Shown in pieces: positions 43,776 to 52,897 of a stretch of DNA of 64,000 nt. The DNA comes from Lutimonas saemankumensis (lineage in GTDB: Bacteria > Bacteroidota > Bacteroidia > Flavobacteriales > Flavobacteriaceae): positions 1 through 64,000 of the forward strand of contig NZ_JAIUZR010000003.1 of the NCBI RefSeq assembly GCF_020171465.1, read 5' to 3'. Each line of letters starts with the position of its first letter. The first letter of the stretch is position 1. The notes beneath the pieces are model-generated. The model was not told the origin of the DNA. It was given only the letters and a program-made list of their open reading frames with translations, and did no database searches. Made by a program: the position numbers and the translations under genes.

Positions 43776-44414
43776 ATGGCTTTAGTAGGAAAAAAGTTTC
43801 CAAATTTTGAAGTTGATGCAATGAACGAAATGGGAGATACATTTAAGGTAAATGTATTTGAAGAAGCAGTAAAAAATGGCAAAAAAGTGTTGCTGTTCTG
43901 GTACCCGAAAGATTTTACATTTGTTTGTCCAACCGAAATTCGTGCTTTTCAGGATGCTCTTAGCGAATTTGAAGCAAGAAACACGATTGTAATTGGGGCG
44001 TCTGTAGATACAGCAGAGGTTCATTTTGCATGGTTGAATACTTCAAAGGAAGATGGAGGCATAGAAGGTGTAACCTTTCCTTTATTGGCTGATACCAACC
44101 GTAACTTGTCATCTCAATTAGGAATTTTGGACGTGGTTTCTGAAAAATATGATGAGGAGACCGGAAATGTAATGATCGATGGTTCTTATGTAACTTACAG
44201 AGCTACTTACTTAATTGATGAAGAAGGAAAGATTTTTCATGAAAGTGTGAATGATATGCCTTTGGGTAGAAATGTGGATGAATATCTTCGTTTAATCGAT
44301 GCTTATACGCATGTACAGGAAAAAGGAGAAGTATGTCCGGCCAACTGGAAGGAAGGTAAGGAAGCCATGCAGGCCACAAGAGACGGGGTTGCCTCTTACC
44401 TGAGCGCTAATTAG
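43776..44414 (+). CDS. Typical 2-Cys peroxiredoxin (AhpC/Prx1 type)
   Basis: The 212-residue peroxidase has peroxidatic Cys51 in YPKDFTFVCPTE and resolving Cys187 in GEVCPANW, the typical 2-Cys pair. It reduces hydrogen peroxide and organic hydroperoxides in the cytoplasm. The thioredoxin gene 37 bp downstream is the likely electron donor. No ahpF is seen. It is preceded by a full promoter at 43699-43730. Confidence 0.94.
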   Translation: MALVGKKFPNFEVDAMNEMGDTFKVNVFEEAVKNGKKVLLFWYPKDFTFVCPTEIRAFQDALSEFEARNTIVIGASVDTAEVHFAWLNTSKEDGGIEGVTFPLLADTNRNLSSQLGILDVVSEKYDEETGNVMIDGSYVTYRATYLIDEEGKIFHESVNDMPLGRNVDEYLRLIDAYTHVQEKGEVCPANWKEGKEAMQATRDGVASYLSAN

Positions 44415-44451
44415 ATCTGAGTTTTTTAAAAAACTATTTAATTGATTCGTT

Positions 44452-44760
44452 ATGTTAACAGAATTAAATACTGACAACCTGAATGAGGTTGTCTCGGAAA
44501 AATCAAAGGTTGTGGTCCAGTATTCAGCTTCCTGGTGTGGAAATTGCAGGATCATGAAGCCAAAGTTCAAAAAACTTTCGGGTGAGAATGATTCAATGGA
44601 ATTTATCATCGTTGATGCAGAAAAGTTTCCAGAATCCAGAAAGCTAGCACAGGTGGATAATTTACCGACATTTGCCACTTTTGTCAATGGAGAGAAAGTG
44701 AATCAGACTCAAACGAATAAGTTTGATGTTTTGAAAGAACTTGTTGATGAAATTGTTTAA
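44452..44760 (+). CDS. Thioredoxin family protein
   Basis: The 102-residue thioredoxin fold has the active site WCGNC (Cys29, Cys32) instead of the usual WCGPC, preceded by VVVQYSAS and followed by cis-proline NLPTF. The Asn for Pro change should alter redox potential or partner choice. It lacks a signal peptide, so it is cytoplasmic. It lies between the peroxiredoxin and DUF6952 genes, probably in one transcript. Confidence 0.92.
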   Translation: MLTELNTDNLNEVVSEKSKVVVQYSASWCGNCRIMKPKFKKLSGENDSMEFIIVDAEKFPESRKLAQVDNLPTFATFVNGEKVNQTQTNKFDVLKELVDEIV

Positions 44761-44783
44761 TTAACTTTAATCAAATTTCGAAT

Positions 44784-45041
44784 ATGAAAATACCTATTAT
44801 CAAACAGATCAGTACCTTTATTGAAAATAATGACGAGGACTATATTGTTGAAACCATTGAGGTTTTAGAGGATCTGACAGAAGTGAGTTCACTGAAGGAT
44901 GAAGAACTGGACGTGATAGGAGAATTGATTTCGAACATGTACGGGGCTTTGGAAGTTCACGCCGAAGTGAAAAAAGGAACCCCAAGAAAGAAGGCCCTTA
45001 ACGGTTTTATGAAACGTGTTCTTGGATCGATCGATCAATAA
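44784..45041 (+). CDS. DUF6952 family small protein
   Basis: The 85-residue, acidic, all-helical-looking protein opens MKIPIIKQISTFIENNDED and ends basic (KALNGFMKRVLGSI). It has no cysteines and no membrane segment. I match it from memory to DUF6952, a small Bacteroidota family found next to thioredoxin and peroxiredoxin genes. The function is unknown. The 23-bp gap after the thioredoxin gene and the terminator at 45067 make it the last gene of the unit. Confidence 0.75.
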   Translation: MKIPIIKQISTFIENNDEDYIVETIEVLEDLTEVSSLKDEELDVIGELISNMYGALEVHAEVKKGTPRKKALNGFMKRVLGSIDQ

Positions 45042-45066
45042 AAGAAATTACTTTTTTTTTAAATTT

Positions 45067-45098
45067 AAAAACTCCCTAATTGTTTAGGGAGTTTTTAT
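45067..45098. terminator. Rho-independent terminator after the DUF6952 gene
   Basis: The stem AAACTCCCTAA/TTAGGGAGTTT with a TGT-type loop is followed by a T tract. It overlaps the -33 element of the tpx promoter. Confidence 0.92.
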
Positions 45099-45112
45099 TT
45101 TACGTAAATTTG
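45080..45112 (+). promoter_or_regulatory. Promoter of tpx
   Basis: TTG (45080-45082), a 22-bp spacer and TAAATTTG (45105-45112) match the consensus. The -33 element lies in the loop of the upstream terminator. Confidence 0.65.
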
Positions 45113-45137
45113 AGTTAGAAATTCAATTTATAGTATT

Positions 45138-45638
45138 ATGACAAAAATAACTCTGAAAGGAAATCAGATAAAAACCATTGGTAAATTGCCAAAAATTGGT
45201 AAAAAAGCTCCAAAATTTAAACTTACAAAAGTTGACCTTTCAACGGCCAAATTAAAAGATTTTAAAGGCAAAAAAGTATTGATCAATATCACGCCCAGTA
45301 TAGATACGGGAATTTGCGCAAACTCTCTAAGAAAATTCAATGAGTCAGCTGCAGGAATGGATAATACGGTGGTATTGCACGTGTCAAAGGACCTTCCTTT
45401 TGCTCACTCACGATTTTGTGCTGCAGAAGGAATAGAAAATGTTATCACACTTTCTGATTTTATTACCAAAAAGTTTGGGCGTAGATACGGTGTAACCATT
45501 AAAACAGGCCCTATGAAAGGGTTATTGTCCAGAGCGGTGGTTATTGTTGATGAGAATGGAGTTGTAACTTATACGGAGCAGGTTCCGGAAATAGCTCAGG
45601 AGCCAGATTATGAGGCAGCACTCGAGGCCTTAAAATAA
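45138..45638 (+). CDS. tpx: Thiol peroxidase (Tpx, atypical 2-Cys peroxiredoxin)
   Basis: The 166-residue enzyme has peroxidatic Cys60 in ITPSIDTGICANS and resolving Cys94 in HSRFCAAEG, the spacing seen in E. coli Tpx (61/95). It reduces hydroperoxides using thioredoxin. It is the second peroxidase beside the 2-Cys peroxiredoxin and a thioredoxin, forming a local oxidative-defence group. dgkA follows after 49 bp. Confidence 0.95.
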   Translation: MTKITLKGNQIKTIGKLPKIGKKAPKFKLTKVDLSTAKLKDFKGKKVLINITPSIDTGICANSLRKFNESAAGMDNTVVLHVSKDLPFAHSRFCAAEGIENVITLSDFITKKFGRRYGVTIKTGPMKGLLSRAVVIVDENGVVTYTEQVPEIAQEPDYEAALEALK

Positions 45639-45687
45639 TCAAATTAATCATTCTGTTTTCAGAATATTAATCCAAAATTCTCAATCT

Positions 45688-46062
45688 GTGATTATGAACG
45701 AACAAGATGGTTTTGTGACCGGCAGAATCAAAAGTTTGAAATATGCTTTAAAAGGCTTTTGGCTTTTGATTACAACGGAGCACAGTATCATGGTTCAGTC
45801 AGGCATTGCTATCTTGATGACTATTGTTGGTTTTTGGCTTGATATTTCGAAATTTGAATGGATAGCACAGATTTTCGCTATCGGAATGGTTCTGGTAGCG
45901 GAATCTTTAAATACGGCTATAGAAAAACTGTGTGATTATATTCAACCTGAATATGATAAGAAGATTGGCTTTATAAAAGATATTTCAGCTGGAGCCGTAA
46001 GCTTTGCTGCTATTATTGCCATAGTCATCGGATTCATTATTTACTTACCGAAACTACTGTAA
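45688..46062 (+). CDS. dgkA: Diacylglycerol kinase (undecaprenol kinase type)
   Basis: The 124-residue inner-membrane protein has three helices and the DgkA signature VLVAESLNTAIEKLCD near residues 69-84. The small bacterial enzyme phosphorylates diacylglycerol or undecaprenol. Start alternatives are GTG 45688 (MIMNEQDG) and ATG 45694 (MNEQDG); the latter is at least as likely. Confidence 0.93.
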   Translation: MIMNEQDGFVTGRIKSLKYALKGFWLLITTEHSIMVQSGIAILMTIVGFWLDISKFEWIAQIFAIGMVLVAESLNTAIEKLCDYIQPEYDKKIGFIKDISAGAVSFAAIIAIVIGFIIYLPKLL

Positions 46063-46094
46063 TTTTCCTTAAATTTCGAATTGATTACCAGGGT

Positions 46095-46123
46095 TTGTAA
46101 GCTAAATTATTTGTGTATTTTTG
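46095..46123 (+). promoter_or_regulatory. Promoter of the ftsK operon
   Basis: TTG (46095-46097), an 18-bp spacer and TATTTTTG (46116-46123) match fully. The ftsK ATG begins at 46130, so the transcript should start within about 3 nt of the ATG. Confidence 0.7.
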
Positions 46124-46129
46124 TGACCT

Positions 46130-48556
46130 ATGTCCAAAGGAAAAAAAACAACTTCCCGAAGAAAGAAAAAAGTAAAAAAACCATCCAGGATACTGGGCTT
46201 TTTTAAAAGTCAGCAAACCCATTTGGTTTTTGGAGTATTTGTATTTTCTTCAGCCATTTTTCTACTAATCTCGTTTTACTCTTTCCTGCAGCATTGGAAA
46301 GAGGATCAGAGTGTCTTGGAGGGTTTTTCGAATAAATCTCTTAGCGCCAGTAACTTACTTGGTAAATTGGGCGCGAGTATTAGTGATTTTTTTGTTTATG
46401 ACGGATTTGGTCTAGCCACTTTTGTGTTTCCGATTTTATTGTTCTTTACCGGCTTATACATTATTCTTAATATTCCGGTAAAACAGTTATCCAAATCATG
46501 GTTCAACGGATTGGCTGCCATGGTTTGGTTATCCCTGGGGCTTGCCTATCTAAGACCGCAATATCCTCTTCTGGGTGGAAAAGTTGGATACGAGATCAAT
46601 GAATTTTTACAGATATATATAGGCGGAATTGGAGTATTGCTACTTCTCATGATTTCTTTATTGCTGTTTTTGATTACAACCTTTAAAATTACGCCTTCCA
46701 AGATTAAATCATGGATCCCTAAACCTAAACCCAGGCCCAAAAAGGAGAAAAATAATGTCTTTGCAGATGATGTAACCGAAGAAGGATTTATTACCGAAAC
46801 GACCTATGACAGCCTGGATGACGAAATGGATCTGGAGCTGGAGTCGTTTGAAACTATTAGTCCTGAGCCCGAAGTAAAAGATGAATTAATTTTAGATCCT
46901 GAAGTTACTTCGAAGTCGGAAGAGGATTTTTCACAAGTCGGGGAACCCCCGGAAATGGATGAAGAGGAAATCGAAATTGTCGTTGAAGGCCCCGTAGAGG
47001 AGGAACATACCATTAAAAACCTGGCAAACAGCCTGGTTAAGGATTTTGGAGAATTTGATCCAAAACTGGAATTGTCTAATTATAGATTCCCTGAGCTCAG
47101 TTTGTTGAAGGATTATTCCAATGAAAATATTAACATAAATAAACAGGAATTAGAGAATAATAAAAACAGGATCGTTGAAACCCTGAATAATTATAAAATA
47201 GGGATAGCAAGCATCAAAGCAACCATTGGTCCAACTGTTACCTTGTATGAAATTGTCCCGGATGCCGGGGTGAGAATTTCTAAAATAAAGAATCTTGAAG
47301 ATGACATTGCACTGTCTTTGTCGGCCCTTGGCATTAGAATTATAGCCCCAATTCCAGGTCGTGGAACCATAGGAATTGAAGTACCAAATAAGAAACCTTC
47401 TATAGTTTCGATGAAATCCGTTTTGTCCTCTCAGAAATTCCAGAACAATAAAATGGATCTTCCCATAGCTTTAGGGAAAACAATTTCAAATGAGACCTAT
47501 GTTATTGACCTTGCAAAAATGCCTCATTTGCTCATGGCCGGGGCTACAGGGCAGGGGAAGTCTGTTGGCTTAAACGCGGTTTTGGCGTCACTTCTTTATA
47601 AAAGGCACCCTGCAGAGGTAAAGTTCGTACTTGTGGATCCTAAAAAAGTAGAACTTACCTTATTCAATAAAATAGAAAGGCATTATCTGGCAAAACTGCC
47701 GGATACCGAAGAGGCCATTATCACAGATACAAAAATGGTGATAAACACGCTAAATTCTCTGTGTATTGAGATGGATAATCGTTATGATCTTTTAAAAAAT
47801 GCCTATGTTAGAAATATCAAGGAATACAATAATAAATTCATTGCAAGAAAACTGAACCCGGAAAATGGTCACAGGTATTTACCTTATATCATACTTGTTA
47901 TTGATGAGTTTGCAGACCTGATTATGACTGCCGGAAAGGAAATAGAGGGCCCCATAGCAAGATTGGCACAACTGGCACGGGCTATTGGTATTCATCTGAT
48001 CGTTGCAACACAAAGGCCTTCTGTAAATGTGATTACGGGAATAATAAAAGCGAACTTCCCGGCTCGAGTGGCTTTTAGGGTGACCTCCAAGATCGATTCA
48101 AGAACAATTCTGGATTCTCAGGGGGCCGACCAGTTGATAGGAAAAGGAGACATGCTGATTTCAACAGGAAATGATCTGACCAGATTGCAATGTGCATTTA
48201 TCGATACCCCTGAGGTGGAGCAGCTCACTGATTTTATCGGAGCTCAAAGGGCTTATGCAACGGCACATATTCTGCCAGAATACATAGGAGAAGAAAATGG
48301 CACGAGTCTTGACATAGATATCGAAAGCCGGGATAAACTTTTTGATGAGGCAGCAAAACTTGTCGTCATTGCTCAGCAGGGATCGGCTTCATTATTACAG
48401 CGAAAATTAAAATTAGGATATAACAGAGCAGGAAGAATTATTGATCAGCTTGAGGCCGCTAATATTGTGGGGCCTTTTGAAGGAAGTAAAGCCAGGCAGG
48501 TACTGGTTTCCGACATGGTTTCTCTGCAACAACTTTTAGATGATGAACAGAAGTAG
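46130..48556 (+). CDS. ftsK: DNA translocase FtsK
   Basis: The 808-residue protein has a basic N-terminus, four membrane helices (~31-50, 95-115, 125-142, 160-185), an acidic linker (~205-300), a RecA-like motor with Walker A AGATGQGKS at 470-478 and Walker B ILVIDEFADLIM, and a C-terminal winged-helix gamma domain (IAQQGSASLLQRKLKLGYNR). It pumps DNA to finish chromosome segregation at the division septum. It is the first gene of an operon with lolA, lptF/G, ribB, lpxK and pnp, and overlaps lolA by 17 nt. Confidence 0.97.
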   Translation: MSKGKKTTSRRKKKVKKPSRILGFFKSQQTHLVFGVFVFSSAIFLLISFYSFLQHWKEDQSVLEGFSNKSLSASNLLGKLGASISDFFVYDGFGLATFVFPILLFFTGLYIILNIPVKQLSKSWFNGLAAMVWLSLGLAYLRPQYPLLGGKVGYEINEFLQIYIGGIGVLLLLMISLLLFLITTFKITPSKIKSWIPKPKPRPKKEKNNVFADDVTEEGFITETTYDSLDDEMDLELESFETISPEPEVKDELILDPEVTSKSEEDFSQVGEPPEMDEEEIEIVVEGPVEEEHTIKNLANSLVKDFGEFDPKLELSNYRFPELSLLKDYSNENININKQELENNKNRIVETLNNYKIGIASIKATIGPTVTLYEIVPDAGVRISKIKNLEDDIALSLSALGIRIIAPIPGRGTIGIEVPNKKPSIVSMKSVLSSQKFQNNKMDLPIALGKTISNETYVIDLAKMPHLLMAGATGQGKSVGLNAVLASLLYKRHPAEVKFVLVDPKKVELTLFNKIERHYLAKLPDTEEAIITDTKMVINTLNSLCIEMDNRYDLLKNAYVRNIKEYNNKFIARKLNPENGHRYLPYIILVIDEFADLIMTAGKEIEGPIARLAQLARAIGIHLIVATQRPSVNVITGIIKANFPARVAFRVTSKIDSRTILDSQGADQLIGKGDMLISTGNDLTRLQCAFIDTPEVEQLTDFIGAQRAYATAHILPEYIGEENGTSLDIDIESRDKLFDEAAKLVVIAQQGSASLLQRKLKLGYNRAGRIIDQLEAANIVGPFEGSKARQVLVSDMVSLQQLLDDEQK

Positions 48557-49208
48557 ATTAAATTTTAAAGTGATTAGCAGCCTTTTTATGGGGTTGATCT
48601 GGATAAGTTCAATGAATGGGCAAAATGATGCATCGGCTAAGTCTATACTTGACAACGCTTCATCGACAATGAGTGCATATAAAAACTTATCCATGGATTT
48701 TGATTATGTCCTCGATAACAGGGCAGAGGATGTTACTCAGGAAATGTCTGGGGATGTTCTTCTTCAAGGGGAAAAATATGTTGTCAATCTATTTGGCTCG
48801 ACACAGATCTTCGACGGTGTAAAGACCTATACAATTATCCCCGAGAATGAGGAGGTCAATATTTCGGAAGCCGATATTGACGAGGAAAATACTTTTACAC
48901 CTTCAAAGTTTTATTCATTTTATAAATCAGGCTATACCTATAAAATGGATGAATTGAAAAAAATAGGGGGTAAAAACATTCAATTTGTTCAACTGACTCC
49001 GATAGACAGTAATTCAGAAATTAAAAGTATCCTGGTTGGAATTGATACGAAAACAAACCATATATATCAGATCATTGAGATTGGAAACAACGAAACAAGA
49101 ACGATTTTGACCGCCAAGAATATCAAAACAAATCAGGAGATCAATGGCAAAGTGTTTGTTTTCAATGAAAAAAAGTATGAGGACCTGAATTATATGATCA
49201 ATAAGTAA
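48540..49208 (+). CDS. lolA: Outer-membrane lipoprotein carrier protein LolA
   Basis: The 222-residue periplasmic chaperone has a signal peptide (VISSLFMGLIWISSMNGQ) and the LolA fold: ASAKSILDNASSTMSAYKNL, MSGDVLLQGEKYVVNLFG and IFDGVKTYTIIPENEEV. It carries lipoproteins from the inner to the outer membrane. The start overlaps the end of ftsK by 17 nt, and ATG 48543 is an equal alternative. The lptF/G permease gene follows at 49237. Confidence 0.9.
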   Translation: MMNRSRLNFKVISSLFMGLIWISSMNGQNDASAKSILDNASSTMSAYKNLSMDFDYVLDNRAEDVTQEMSGDVLLQGEKYVVNLFGSTQIFDGVKTYTIIPENEEVNISEADIDEENTFTPSKFYSFYKSGYTYKMDELKKIGGKNIQFVQLTPIDSNSEIKSILVGIDTKTNHIYQIIEIGNNETRTILTAKNIKTNQEINGKVFVFNEKKYEDLNYMINK

Positions 49209-49236
49209 AGCCTTGTCAACTGATGATTTGTGATGG

Positions 49237-50673
49237 ATGAAGATACTAAACAGATATATACTTAAGAGCTTTCTGGCCCCTTTTTTAGCAACATTTTTTA
49301 TCATCTTGTTTGTTTTGATCATGCAGGCATTATGGTTACAGTTCGATAAAATTGCGGGTAAAGGAATTAGCATGGTTATCATTCTCAAGTTTTTGAGCTA
49401 TATGTCCTTGATGATGGTCCCTACGGCCCTTCCTATTGCTATTTTATTATCCTCCATAATGGCTTTGGGGAATATGGCTGAGAATTATGAGTTCGCTGCA
49501 GTAAAGTCTGCGGGTATCTCCTTGCAAAGATTTATCAGGCCACTGGTAATCCTTATGTTTTTTATGAGTATTGCCAACTTTTTGTTTCTGAACTATGTGT
49601 TTCCCTATGCATCGTTAAAATCTAAAAACCTCATTTATAATATGAAAATGAAGGAGCCTGGATTGGCTCTGGTTCCAGGTACTTTTAACACGGAGATACC
49701 GAATTACAGTATCAAATTTGATGAGAAATATGGTGAGGAAGAAAACTTTCTAAAGAATGTGCTTATTTATGACCTGAGATCAAATACGGTAAACAATAAG
49801 GTGATCACTGCTAAAAAAGGAGAAATCGTTTCTGAAGAAGGCAGCAGATATCTGACGCTGGTCCTGGAGGATGGTTACTATGCCGAGGACATGATCGGTA
49901 ATAAGACTACCGTAGAATCCAGGAAAAGGGCTCCTTTTACCAAGGCTCATTTTGATCATTATGAGGTGAATATTGATGTTTCCAATATAGGTGATTTTGA
50001 CCCCGATGAGGTTCGGTATAAAACAGGTAAGGAAATGTTGAGTCTAAAGCAACTTGATTTTTTTGTTGATTCCCTGCAAACACCTTATAGAGATTTCGTT
50101 ATCAACCGTGCTTCCAGGGTTTATACCACTTTGAAAGTTAATAATTTAGTAAAAGATTCTCTTGGAGGGAAAACCTTGAAACCTGAAATTCTGGATAATT
50201 TCAATGAGAGAAACAGGAGGGTCATAGCTAAGAATGCAAGTACAACAGTTCTTGGAAATCTGGAGAATCTCAGGAATTTTAAGAATACCTTAAAAGATAA
50301 AACAAAGATCATCAATGGATATAATGTGGAGTTTCATAAAAGGATAGCTTTTTCGGTGGCATGCCTGGTTTTATTTTTTGTGGGAACCCCGTTGGGATCG
50401 ATTATCAGAAAAGGAGGGTTCGGGCTTCCCATGATCATTGCCGTTACCATTTTTGTGATTTATTTCTTTATTTCTACTTTCGGCAAGAATATGGCGGAAT
50501 CAAACAGGGTAACTCCTTTTATTGGTGGATGGATGGCGACATTTATCCTTTTACCATTTGGCGTGTTATTAATGATCCGGGCAACCAACGATAAAGGACT
50601 GTTTAATCTGGATGCTTTTCTGCAACCAGTGACAACAGTATTTAATAAACTTTTTAAATTGAATAAAAAATAA
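49237..50673 (+). CDS. LptF/LptG family permease
   Basis: The 478-residue protein has helices at ~12-32, 55-80 and ~98-120, a periplasmic jellyroll domain at ~135-370, and three C-terminal helices (FSVACLVLFFVGTPLGSIIR, MIIAVTIFVIYFFISTFG, WMATFILLPFGVLLMI). KILNRYILKSFLAPFLATF is the classical N-terminus. It forms part of the LptB2FG machine that extracts lipopolysaccharide. Only one such permease gene is here, as the partner lies elsewhere, so I do not assign F or G. Confidence 0.93.
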   Translation: MKILNRYILKSFLAPFLATFFIILFVLIMQALWLQFDKIAGKGISMVIILKFLSYMSLMMVPTALPIAILLSSIMALGNMAENYEFAAVKSAGISLQRFIRPLVILMFFMSIANFLFLNYVFPYASLKSKNLIYNMKMKEPGLALVPGTFNTEIPNYSIKFDEKYGEEENFLKNVLIYDLRSNTVNNKVITAKKGEIVSEEGSRYLTLVLEDGYYAEDMIGNKTTVESRKRAPFTKAHFDHYEVNIDVSNIGDFDPDEVRYKTGKEMLSLKQLDFFVDSLQTPYRDFVINRASRVYTTLKVNNLVKDSLGGKTLKPEILDNFNERNRRVIAKNASTTVLGNLENLRNFKNTLKDKTKIINGYNVEFHKRIAFSVACLVLFFVGTPLGSIIRKGGFGLPMIIAVTIFVIYFFISTFGKNMAESNRVTPFIGGWMATFILLPFGVLLMIRATNDKGLFNLDAFLQPVTTVFNKLFKLNKK

Positions 50674-50683
50674 TTCGGGACTT

Positions 50684-51829
50684 ATGGAGGACAACACTAC
50701 ATCGGTGATTAAGCTGAACACCATAGAAGAGGCCATTGAAGACATAAAAGATGGAAAAATGGTCATTGTGGTAGATGATGAAAGCAGAGAGAATGAGGGT
50801 GATTTTATTGCAGCCGCAGAGATGGTCACTCCTGAGATGATCAATTTTATGGCAACAAATGGTCGCGGATTGATTTGCGCCCCCCTCACAGAATCAAGAT
50901 GTGAAGAACTGGATCTTGACTTAATGGTTGGAAAGAATACAGTATTGCACAATACACAGTTTACCGTGTCTGTTGATTTGATTGGCCATGGTTGCACCAC
51001 AGGGATTTCAGCACATGACCGTGCCAAAACCGTAAAGGCTTTGACTTTAAAGGAAACCAAAGCAGAGGACCTGGGAAGGCCGGGTCATATATTTCCCTTG
51101 CGCGCAAAGGATGGTGGAGTGCTTAGAAGAACCGGCCACACTGAAGCTGCTATTGACCTGGCTAAATTAGCGGGTCTGGAACCTGCAGGTCTCCTTGTAG
51201 AGATTCTGAATGAGGATGGGACAATGGCACGTTTACCTCAACTTATGGAGGTTTCAAAGAAGTACGATTTAAAGATCATATCCATCGAAGACCTTGTGGC
51301 TTATCGTATGAATCATGATTCACTGATCGATAAAATAGAAGATTTTTCGGTTGAGACAAGATTTGGCAAGTATTGTCTCAGGGCTTATCAGCAAACCAAC
51401 AACGGCCAGGTTCATTTGGCACTCACTAAAGGGAACTGGAAATTGGGAGAGGAGGTTCTTGTCAGGGTAAATTCGACGCTTATCAATAATGACATCGTGG
51501 GAACTTTGATGAATAATCCGGATGACCGGCTTGGAAAGATGTTTGATATCATAAATAAGGAGGGAAAGGGTGCAGTTGTTTTCATAAACCAGGAATATCA
51601 GTCTTTCGACTTGATTAATCGATTAAAGCATTTAAAAAAGATTGAATCAGACAAGGATACGCCAGAGCCCCTGGTAAAAATGGATGAAAAAGACTTTGGA
51701 ATTGGTGCTCAGATACTCCATGATCTCAATATCAATAAGATAAAGTTAATTTCCAACAGCAAATACTCTGGAAAAAGAGTGGGAATGATTGGTTACGGGC
51801 TGGAAGTGGTTCGCTATGTTTCTTTTTAG
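50684..51829 (+). CDS. ribB: 3,4-dihydroxy-2-butanone 4-phosphate synthase with degenerate GTP cyclohydrolase II-like domain
   Basis: Residues ~1-207 form the DHBP synthase of riboflavin synthesis, with VVDDESRENEGDFI, GRGLICAPL and GHGCTTGISAHDRAKT. Residues ~208-381 resemble GTP cyclohydrolase II, beginning VETRFGKYCLRAY and ending GYGLEVVRYVSF. The zinc cysteines of RibA (C-x10-C-x-C) are absent: the aligned stretch is VRVNSTLINNDIVGTLMN. The active-site QEGRGIGL is replaced by NQEYQSFDLIN. The C-terminal part is therefore unlikely to be catalytic. A working GTP cyclohydrolase II should be encoded elsewhere. Start ATG 50684, 10 bp after lptF/G. Confidence 0.92.
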   Translation: MEDNTTSVIKLNTIEEAIEDIKDGKMVIVVDDESRENEGDFIAAAEMVTPEMINFMATNGRGLICAPLTESRCEELDLDLMVGKNTVLHNTQFTVSVDLIGHGCTTGISAHDRAKTVKALTLKETKAEDLGRPGHIFPLRAKDGGVLRRTGHTEAAIDLAKLAGLEPAGLLVEILNEDGTMARLPQLMEVSKKYDLKIISIEDLVAYRMNHDSLIDKIEDFSVETRFGKYCLRAYQQTNNGQVHLALTKGNWKLGEEVLVRVNSTLINNDIVGTLMNNPDDRLGKMFDIINKEGKGAVVFINQEYQSFDLINRLKHLKKIESDKDTPEPLVKMDEKDFGIGAQILHDLNINKIKLISNSKYSGKRVGMIGYGLEVVRYVSF

Positions 51830-51862
51830 TATTTGGCCAGGTATTTTTGTAAATTGCTGCTG

Positions 51863-52897
51863 GTGAATTCACTGAGAAAAATATTGTTCCCCTTTTCCCT
51901 TCTGTATGGATTTATTATTAGTATTCGAAACCGGTGTTTTGATTTAGGTATACTAAAATCAAAATCCTTTGATTTTCCTGTAATTGCTGTGGGAAATTTA
52001 AATGTTGGCGGTACGGGAAAGTCACCGATGATTGAATATTTGATACGGATTTTTGGTTCCAATTACAAAACAGCGGTGTTAAGCAGAGGATATTCAAGAA
52101 AAACAAAAGGTTTTTTAATGGCACATGACGGTTGCACGGCAAGGGATATTGGAGATGAGCCTTATCAGTTCTATAGAAAATTCAGTAATTTGACCGTTGC
52201 GGTAGATGAGAAAAGGGTGAGAGGCGTTGAAAAACTTAAAGAGCTCAAACCAGAACTTGAGCTGATTCTTTTGGATGATGCATTTCAGCATCGTTATGTC
52301 AAAGCCGGTTTTTACATTTTGTTAACCGCTTATGACGATCTATATCCTGATGATTTATTGCTTCCGGCCGGAAATTTAAGAGAATCGGTTTCAGGAGCCC
52401 GGCGAGCAGATGTTGTGGTCGTTACAAAATGTCCTTCAGATTTGGATGCGAAAAAGAAGGATGAAATTATCAGAAAACTTTCGACATCTTTTAAGAAAGA
52501 TATATTTTTCAGCAGTGTTGATTATGATGAACATATCCGAAATGATAAAGGAGATGAATTAGAAATAGGTGCTCTTGAGGATTATCAGGTATTACTTGTC
52601 ACAGGAATCGCAAACCCTGCAACGCTTGTAGGCTTTTTGGGAGACCGTAAAGTGGACTTTGAACCCATAAAATATCCGGATCACCTTTTTTTTGGTGTAA
52701 AGCAGCTTAAGGAAATCGAATCCAAATTTAATGGGATGTCTAAGGACAAAAAGCTTATTCTAACCACTGAAAAAGATTATGTTCGAAGTTTCCGCAATAT
52801 TGATCTGCCGGTTTATTATCTTCCCATTAAGACAAAAATAATGGGTGAAGATGAAAAGTTTAATAAATTAATTCAAGATTATGTACGACAAAATTAA
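51863..52897 (+). CDS. lpxK: Tetraacyldisaccharide 4'-kinase
   Basis: LpxK phosphorylates the lipid A disaccharide at the inner membrane. The P-loop is VGNLNVGGTGKSP, followed by VLSRGYSRKTKG and the LILLDDAFQHRYVKA motif. The GTG at 51863 (MNSLRKILFPFSLLYG) fits the family N-terminus best and gives 344 residues. TTG 51833 is an alternative giving 354. It follows ribB closely and overlaps pnp by 17 nt. Confidence 0.93.
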   Translation: MNSLRKILFPFSLLYGFIISIRNRCFDLGILKSKSFDFPVIAVGNLNVGGTGKSPMIEYLIRIFGSNYKTAVLSRGYSRKTKGFLMAHDGCTARDIGDEPYQFYRKFSNLTVAVDEKRVRGVEKLKELKPELELILLDDAFQHRYVKAGFYILLTAYDDLYPDDLLLPAGNLRESVSGARRADVVVVTKCPSDLDAKKKDEIIRKLSTSFKKDIFFSSVDYDEHIRNDKGDELEIGALEDYQVLLVTGIANPATLVGFLGDRKVDFEPIKYPDHLFFGVKQLKEIESKFNGMSKDKKLILTTEKDYVRSFRNIDLPVYYLPIKTKIMGEDEKFNKLIQDYVRQN

